A model generated the notes under the pieces. It saw only the letters and a list, made by a program, of their open reading frames with translations. It did not search any database and was not told the origin of the DNA. A program made the translations under genes and the position numbers. Positions 57,968-64,000 of a stretch of 64,000 nucleotides of DNA are shown here, one piece after another (within the stretch, counting starts at the first letter, position 1; every line of letters starts with the position of its first letter). Origin of the DNA: Tetrapyrgos nigripes (Eukaryota > Basidiomycota > Agaricomycetes > Agaricales > Campanellaceae); NCBI GenBank assembly GCA_013368315.1, contig JAACJM010000045.1, forward strand, positions 1 to 64,000. The letters run 5' to 3'.

Positions 57968-59319
57968 ATGGACGCCACTCATATCAATCTGCACACAGTT
58001 ATTGGGTACGTGCTACTTACTACTTAATGTTTTATCTCATTGCTGAATCTGCACATCGATCATCGTCGGGCCCGGGAAATAGGCCAATGCTCATAGGAAT
58101 ATGGTTGGACTTGATGCTGTTTGTGTTAGTGATTGATTGGGTGAGTAACAGTTTATGGGTTTATGGGTTTCAGAGTCAGAGCCTAGTCCCGGGCGCCTCA
58201 TCTCAACTTGGTCTTTGGACTCTTGAGGCCAATCGCTCGTACGCGTAACTCGTATAAGTACTGACATTCAAGTATTATGTCTAGGCTTTGTATTACTTTT
58301 ACCACTACCACACCGACAGAATTTTCATCAAGATCGCTGTCTTTGCTGCCCTTGCCTGTGATATGGCTACGGTAATTGCACAGTGCGCTGAGGTCTACCT
58401 GGTGAGTCGCACATTTGCACAGTTGCACCACCGTATATTCAGCGCCTGATTTTTCATTTCATTTGGATACGATATATACTAGAATGCTGTCACCTTTCAA
58501 GGTAGGTACATAGGCCGGTACCTCTATTATTATTATTTTGAAGCTGACTCGATTCATCGCTGCCCATTAAAAGCTTGCAAGTACCTTGTACATGACCGCC
58601 ATTTTCATTATTTTCCAATCCCAAGGTAACCGTCTAAGTACAAAACTGTTTCCTGCAATGATGTAAGTACTCTCAGGTTCTGTGTGGTGTCTCGTACTTC
58701 ACAAACTTGTCCGTTATCCCTTACGATAGTTTGTGGTCATCAACCGGAATGGTGGCGGACCTATTCATCGCCCTACTCTTGGTCTTATATTATCGAGCGA
58801 CCGAACGTGACAGGACGCTCCGGTCTTCGTTCAAGTGAGTACTCTTTCCACCTGGCAAATTATGTAATGACTAGCTTAGGAAAGTGAATAAATTCCTTTC
58901 AGACTTGTTCGCCGTCTAGCAATCCTCGCACTCAAAACCGGCTCTTTCACTGCTCTGACTGCAGTGTTGCTTCTTGTAACTTTTTGTACTGATGTCCAGA
59001 GTAATGGTATGTCCTATGTCCTATCCTCTCTCCCCTCATTTGCGTTGGCATGGGATATTGACATTTGAACTTTTGGAATAAAGTTAGCTTGATGTTTGGC
59101 TACTGTATCGGCCGTATCTATTCATTGACACTCTTCTACAACCTGAATATTCGTCTGAAGCTGATCAATCGCACTCACGCTGATGTTCTGTATATACGTA
59201 TACTTCAGGATCTACGAGCGGAGAATCGGAGTCCGATGGCGAGCAATGGAGGGGACATGCCGAATGTGGAATCGAGGTCGCAGAGGGCCTCAGTCATTAC
59301 TGCTAGTGTACATACATAA
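57968..59319 (+). CDS. DUF6534-type seven-helix membrane protein
   Basis: Starts at 57968 (MDATHINLHTVIG), followed by the exon GPMLIGIWLDLMLFVLVIDW ending at 58140. This joins in phase to ALYYFYHYHTDRIFIKIAVF, then CDMATVIAQCAEVYL, NAVTFQ, and an exon with LYMTAIFIIFQSQ. Next come VLCGVSYFTNLSVI, MVADLFIALLLVLYYRAT and LVRRLAILALKTGSFTALTA with LLLVTFC, then GRIYSLTLFYNLNIRLKL before the stop at 59319. The last three blocks match the DUF6534 signature of fungal seven-helix proteins (two helices then a GR-YS-TLL-NLN-R motif). The tail is short and Ser-rich. Borders of two small exons, at about 58480-58625, are not fully resolved. Function unknown; plasma membrane location is inferred. Confidence 0.78.
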
Positions 59320-61340
59320 GTAGTAGGGAAATTTAGCTTTGAACCTGAGAGTAGAGTTACGAGGCCGAATGAAATGAGGCTGAGTTCTTTACACTCCGTT
59401 TCCGCGTGTGGCGGTGCATATTCATCCCGTTTCCTCCCGTGCTGTTGTTTCCGGTTTCCTCCGAGTCCTTGCACATATCCGCAGCCCCTGTATTTCTTAA
59501 CATGACCAAATGACGTTGTCTCAATATCTTTGCGACCGGTAACAAAAGTTTCCAATCTCAATCTTTCATTTCATTGTCTTTTTTCTTTGTCTTGTTCTTT
59601 TTTTATTGCTTTCCTTTCTCTTTTGCTCTCTTTCATTTTTCGTTATCTCTCTCTCTCACACACATCTTCTTCTTCATAGCTTGCTTTCTTTTCTTTTTTC
59701 ATCTCTTCTCTCTCTCAATCTCTTGTCTTCTTCTTTGTCGCTTGCTTTCTTTTCTTTTTCCCTCTCTTTTCCTCAACAGTTCACATGTTTGCTTATTGTC
59801 CAGTTTTGGGCCTCTGCACCTCATCTAGCTTCTTCCCACTCCAGTAAAGAGAAAACCTGTGGCCTCGTACTTGCCACATGCAGCGTTGGCCCACATCCCT
59901 TTCATCATAATGATTCTTTGATGCACTTGTGAGTCTTCCTCATCCAAGACAGAGGGAGTAGAATGTGGAATGGGAAATGGAAATGGGAAGAGTGAGTGGA
60001 GTGGGTTCGACTCTTTGAGTCATTTGATGGATTTTAGGAATTTCAATTTAGGAAGGTGATGGTACTAGCATCTCATGGTAGTGGACCAGTGGCAGGAGAG
60101 GGTGAAGTAGAAGAGTACCAGAGGTGGAGGAGGAGGAGGGTGTATATACCAGTAGGAGGTCTGGGCACTGGGTACTTGTGATGAGCACGAAGATGAACAC
60201 ATCAGGAAAACCATCCTCTAGTAATGTACGACTAATTACTCTATAATTCTGATAACACAAGGATACGGAGGATTTCTCGAATATATGCAACTGAGGAGAG
60301 GCCTGGCAGTCTGGATTCAGGTATTGGACACAACGGGAGAGCTCAGCCTAGCAAAAATGGAAGGTCCCCGTGAGCTCTATGCAATCAAAATCGTTAAGAC
60401 AATGTAGCTTTTGCCCAGATGTCAAGTAACAAACAACTAATTGTTTACTTACGCGCTAAGTGCAAGTTGCTCCATTACCCTATATATATATTCATTAGTG
60501 TAGACCTTTCATTACCATTCAATACTAGTAATCCTTATATATACCCATGTACTCTTGACTCTAATATAACCGGTGCGAATTGAAGTCAATACCAGTGAAC
60601 GCAGTATGGGTAGAGGGGAAGTGGGCGAATTGCTTTTGGATATTGCTCTGCCATCCACTGATCAGGCCTTCCCAGTTCAGTCATCCTGACCAGTATGATC
60701 ATGCTTATCAGGACTTTTTCGTCTTTATCCCTCTGACCACTGGGGTGTTTTGCTGATGGATTCATCAGGCCACATCAGCCCAGGTAAGGCCTGATTTGGC
60801 AATTGCATTTTTTCCGACACTCCTGGTCCATCACCAGTAATTTTGGAAAGATGGACAGATCTAGCCATAGGTTTCCATGTTGTAATTATCACATGTTGTC
60901 ATGACGTCTATATTTGGTACTATTTATTTCTTCTTATCTCCGTATCCTCAGATCTCTACACCATATGACTCTTGTTCCACATGCTACGCACCGGACCTTT
61001 CATTTCTCTGATACAGCTTTGATACAGCTTAGCTTTCTTTACAGCTTTCCTTACAGCCTCCTTTACAGCTTTACTTTTACATATATAAACCCTGTCCTGA
61101 CACCTGGTTCCCCATCTCGACCTCTTCGTCGTTGGGACCAGGTGTGTATTCCCCTTTTCATTACTTCTTTCACCTTTACTGATGGGCACTGTAGTTCCAG
61201 TACTTACTGCTGTCTGTTAGGTATTTAATACATTCTTCGTTGTTGGGACCAGTTCCAGTACTTACTGCTGTCTGTTAGTTGAGTTGAGCCTGTAGCTCCT
61301 CATTATTGCTATCTAAGTGCTCGCCTCTTTGTGACACATG
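59320..61340. other. Intergenic region with polypyrimidine tract and repeats
   Basis: At 59570-59780 the plus strand is almost pure C/T with an internally repeated GCTTGCTTTCTTTTCTTTTT. At 61190-61270 the unit CCAGTACTTACTGCTGTCTG occurs twice with CGTTGTTGGGACCAG nearby. The interval 60870-61280 contains a TATATAAACCC box and could be a solo LTR, but no ends or duplications were identified. No gene was recognised. Confidence 0.4.
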
Positions 61341-61747
61341 TGTCAAGAACGTTGTCACTTAGCAATAACCACCCAAGTCACACAATGAACTGAATAGATT
61401 GATGAGTTACAGATGAGACGATATGTAGAGAGAGAGAGAGAATAGTAGAAACGAGTAGTGGATGAGTAGCTGACTATACTCGACACTGCACTGTACTGAG
61501 AGTGGAGTGGAGACGAAGTGAACAGACTAAGGAACTAACTACAAGTCCTTTGGTATATATGAATTGAGAATAAGTGAATAAGTGAGAATGTCCATGGAGA
61601 TAGGAATCGGAGGAGATAAATGATGAACATGTCAGATCAAGTGATGGTAACCATAGACAGAGAAGATGATGGTGGTAAGGGCGAGGGAAATGAATAGTAG
61701 TCCATGGAGATAAGAAATGAATAGGAATAGATCAGCAATTCGTGACA
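61341..61747 (-). repeat. 3' LTR of the Ty3/Gypsy element, about 407 bp
   Basis: Bounded by the short inverted repeat TGTCA and TGACA. On the minus strand it follows directly after a polypurine tract (AAGGAGGGGGTAG, 61748-61760), exactly where the 3' LTR of a retrotransposon should start. The matching 5' LTR lies outside the window, so identity of the LTRs and the target duplication (ACATG on this side) cannot be checked. An (AG)n run is inside. Confidence 0.7.
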
Positions 61748-61758
61748 CTACCCCCTCC

Positions 61759-62346
61759 TTATGACGAGCTTGCACCAGAGCTTGTATGTCGTTGACCCGT
61801 CGTTGGGGAATGATACGTTCCAAAGTCCCGTTTCCCACCAGTTGTTGAGCCTTTTTTCCATTTCTTCAGAAATTGCCTCCTGTGAGTCTTTGTCGTCTGT
61901 GTCCAGATCCCATAGTGCCGCCAGGGTATGATGTCCCCAGGACCCCCAATCGTCAGAATCCCAACTGTCGTTGTCGTGAGGGTTACCCCACCTGTCGTTG
62001 AGTGTGTCGTTCTTAGTGCTCCACCAATTGTCGTAAAACCCGTTGGAGTTGGGCCAACCACCCTCTGTGTCGTTGTTGGTGGTCCACCAATCGTCATAAA
62101 ACCAATCATTTGGGTCATAGTTCCATGCCATGCGCCAGAAGAGGTCAACTCTGTCGTCACGAGGGTTGTATGGGATCTTAGTCCTGGAGAGGATAAGTGA
62201 AGTTTCAGGTGAAAACGAGAACGAGAGCATGTTCGGTACTGTGGACGTAGTGGAGGTGGTGAAGGTAAACAGGTTTTTGTGGAATTCCGTTCAAGCGTAG
62301 GTCTTTTTAGGACTTTTGCGTTCAGACGGGTATGTTGTTTCGGCAT
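61759..62346 (-). CDS. Extra reading frames between pol and the 3' LTR
   Basis: Two long overlapping frames lie between the end of the chromodomain and the polypurine tract: 195 codons at 62346-61759 and 160 codons at 62230-61748. The second is unusual: rich in Trp, Asp and Asn with repeated DDWWTTNNDT, GFYDNWWSTKNDT and SWDSDDWGSWG. It ends right at the polypurine tract. I do not recognise either. One may be a translated additional protein, or both may be incidental to an internally repeated DNA. Confidence 0.3.
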   Translation of the reverse strand: MPKQHTRLNAKVLKRPTLERNSTKTCLPSPPPLRPQYRTCSRSRFHLKLHLSSPGLRSHTTLVTTELTSSGAWHGTMTQMIGFMTIGGPPTTTQRVVGPTPTGFTTIGGALRTTHSTTGGVTLTTTTVGILTIGGPGDIIPWRHYGIWTQTTKTHRRQFLKKWKKGSTTGGKRDFGTYHSPTTGQRHTSSGASSS

Positions 62347-62367
62347 TGTTTTGACAGTGAACGCCGT

Positions 62368-62868
62368 TTATTGATGTCGGTATGCCCATGGATGTTTCTG
62401 GTGGAATTCTTCAACCATGTCTATTATGTTTGACAGGTTTGATGTGGGGACCCAAGAATTCTCAGAGTCAGAGTAGTCAAACCATTTGATGAGATACTGA
62501 GTTCCTTTTCTATTTCTGGTGGGTTTGGAGTCTAGTATTCTTTCCACGTCGTATTCGTCATCTGCGTCTAGCAACTCTGTGTGTGGTTCAGGGTAATTCG
62601 GTCCACGAGCGTCTGTTTCAACATATGGTGACAGCAATGATGCATGAAAGACAGGGTGTATTTGCCAGGTCTTTGGTAATTTCAACTTGTAGTTGACCTG
62701 TCCGATTATTTCAATGACCTCGAATGGACCATGATGACAATTGGATAACTTAGCTTTCGGTCTCGTCGTTTTTAGGTTCTTCCCGTCGAGTAATACCCTG
62801 TCTCCAATCTTGTACCCTGTCCATGGTATAGAATGGTTTCTGTGCTGGTCTTTCATCGTTTCTGCCAC
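62368..62868 (-). pseudogene. Integrase C-terminus and chromodomain
   Basis: Contains the C-terminal integrase block (GDRVLLDGKNLKTTRPKAKL, GPFEVIEIIGQVNYKLKLP, HPVFHASLLSPY). A chromodomain follows: YDVERILDSKPTRNRKGTQ, YLIKWFDYSDSENSWVP. It places the element among chromodomain-bearing Ty3/Gypsy elements (chromoviruses), whose chromodomain guides integration to marked chromatin. It is in the same frame as the integrase core and separated only by a TGA near 62899. Confidence 0.88.
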
Positions 62869-62901
62869 TGAAGTTAGACTGGCTTTGAGTTTGTCCCTGA
62901 G

Positions 62902-63645
62902 TCAGTTGAGATTTTCGAGTCGTTCTTTGACTGTCGGTAGGTTGGACGTTGGGTTAATTGTAGGGAAGAATTGTGGTTGATATCTGTGTAAGAGTTCAAA
63001 TGGTGATTTTCCAGTTGCTGAGTGAACTCTAGTGTTGTGGCTGAACTCCACATACGGTATGTAGTCCACCCAGTCTTCCTGTCGGTAATTACAGAAGATC
63101 TGTAAGAACTGTTCTAGTTCTTGATTGTATCGTTCGGATTCCCCGTCGGTCTGTGGGTGATAAGCTGTGCTGAGTGCTGATGTTATTCCTAGCTTTTCGT
63201 GGACCGCGGCCATAACTTTGCTAGCGAACTGTGGCCCTCGATCGGAGATCATTTTATCCCACAGCCCGTATCGCCGCCATGTGTGGTCAAGCAGGAGGTT
63301 GACTGTACCGTCGCTGTCAATTGTTTTTGTACATGGCAATATGATGACAGTTTTTGTTGACCTGTCGACCACGACATGTACCGCATTGAATCCTTTACAT
63401 TTGGGGAGATCCGTGATGAAGTCAGTGGTGATAGTTCTGAAAGGATGTTCTGGAATTTTGGTGGGTACTAAGGGGACTCGAGTCGGATGATTGTTGGGTT
63501 TAGTTAACTGGCATTTGGGGCAACCATTTATGTAGTCTCTGATGAAGACTGACATTCCTGGCCACCAGAATTCCCTGCTGACTAGTTTGTAGGTCTTGTA
63601 TCTACCCGGGTGTCCCGCTGCTAGGGAGTTGTGGTGTAGCTTCAC
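62902..63645 (-). pseudogene. Integrase core
   Basis: Shows the zinc-binding H-H-C-C type N-terminus (HHNSLAAGHPGRYKT, CPKCQ) and the DDE core (TTDFITDLP, ISDRGPQFAS, AYHPQTDGESERYNQELE). Function would be insertion of element DNA into the host genome. The catalytic residues are present, but pol is broken before and after this part by TGA codons. Confidence 0.9.
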
Positions 63646-63654
63646 AATGTCTCA

Positions 63655-64000
63655 TCAGAGATTGTTGTTGGCTGGGACATAGATTTTACCCTGGAACAAT
63701 ATAATCCCATCTTCATAGTTCCATTCCTGTAGATCTTTCACCAGAGACTGAGGTCCGTTTTGTAGAATGATGTCGAGGGCACTCACTACTTCAAGGTCCC
63801 TTTTGGGGGACTCTTTGATTCTTCGACGCAGTTCTACGTCTCCTATAGCCCTTACAGTCCCTTGTCTGGTTGCTCGAATTTGGAAGAATTTAGGATTGAG
63901 AAGGACCCTATTGGCATTGTCATTTTCTATTCCCACTCGGTGATCTGGTCGTCTGGACAGTGGATCAGCTTTGTTAAGGCTTCCCAGTTTATGGAGGAGG
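63655..64000 (-). pseudogene. RNase H to integrase linker, partial
   Basis: Frame with LNPKFFQIRATRQGTVRAIG and ILFQGKIYVPANNNL, the usual short linker after the RNase H domain, leading to the integrase. It ends in two adjacent TGA codons. The rest of pol and gag lie beyond the window end. Confidence 0.75.

Larger units (their letters stand above)
61748..64000 (-). mobile_element. Ty3/Gypsy chromodomain retrotransposon, 3' part, degenerate
   Basis: Minus-strand order is the tail of RNase H and its linker, integrase, chromodomain, a short extra frame, polypurine tract and LTR. The element continues beyond 64000. At least three in-frame TGA codons interrupt pol where the neighbouring family sequence would have Arg (two adjacent at about 63651-63656, one near 62899). 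Each fits a C-to-T change of CGA. The element is therefore probably inactive. Confidence 0.88.

Noticed and set aside
60870..61280. Possible solo LTR next to the Gypsy element
   Set aside because: A TATA-like box and tandem repeats are present but no TG/CA ends with target duplication could be found.

Overview
The window looks like nuclear DNA of a mushroom-forming basidiomycete (Agaricomycetes). The real genes are cut by many short GT-AG introns of about 45-80 bp, several with tiny exons. The families present are typical of that group: DUF6534-type seven-helix membrane proteins, a NACHT-ankyrin STAND protein, a large orphan family with a GDVG motif, a Pif1-like helicase relic, a chromodomain Ty3/Gypsy element and many non-autonomous inverted-repeat elements. 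All gene models were spliced by eye. Where exon phases close exactly this is stated, and where they do not this is also stated.

Layout. 0-2.6 kb: no confident gene. 2.7-6.0 kb: a GDVG-family gene followed after 30 bp, in the same frame and separated by one stop codon, by a TEA/ATTS-domain transcription factor. 6.8-10.9 kb: a broken DUF6534 gene with an 8-bp-TSD (hAT-like) MITE in an intron, then a probable intact DUF6534 paralogue. 11-19.4 kb: a repeat graveyard with two inverted-repeat elements with target-site duplications, two decayed fragments of the large gene at 33.5-38.9 kb, a CpG-poor Pif1-helicase/USP-like relic, and a chimaeric fragment ending in a DUF6534 tail. 20-22 kb: a decayed GDVG gene followed by a decayed Zn2Cys6 regulator. 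23.2-24.4 kb: an intact orphan gene. 24.4-27.2 kb: little that can be assigned.

27.66-31.90 kb: a complete STAND gene (NACHT plus about 24 nearly identical ankyrin repeats plus an acidic SIxL repeat tail) in CpG-depleted DNA. 33.24 kb: tRNA-Val(UAC). 33.5-38.9 kb: a 1682-residue low-complexity protein ending in an NTF2-like domain reminiscent of Mex67/NXF. 39.3-41.4 kb (minus): a secreted M28-like peptidase with an apparent 2-bp frameshift. 42.8-43.8 kb (minus): a small zinc-finger-like orphan. 44.2-44.9 kb: a MITE. 45.4-47.3 kb (minus): a secreted GH5 enzyme. 49.2-50.6 kb (minus): the tail-anchored E2 enzyme UBC6. 53.5-54.1 kb: a palindromic repeat. 54.9-56.5 kb and 58.0-59.3 kb: two multi-helix membrane proteins, the second of DUF6534 type. 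61.3-64.0 kb (minus): the 3' part of a Ty3/Gypsy chromovirus-type retrotransposon with its 3' LTR.

Housekeeping genes (UBC6, tRNA-Val, GH5, probably the NTF2-like gene) alternate with fast-evolving accessory blocks. The two most unusual objects are the STAND gene, which lacks the Walker A lysine and the region between NACHT and ankyrins, and the repeated pairing of a GDVG gene with a DNA-binding regulator, phase-compatible with fusion in the intact copy.
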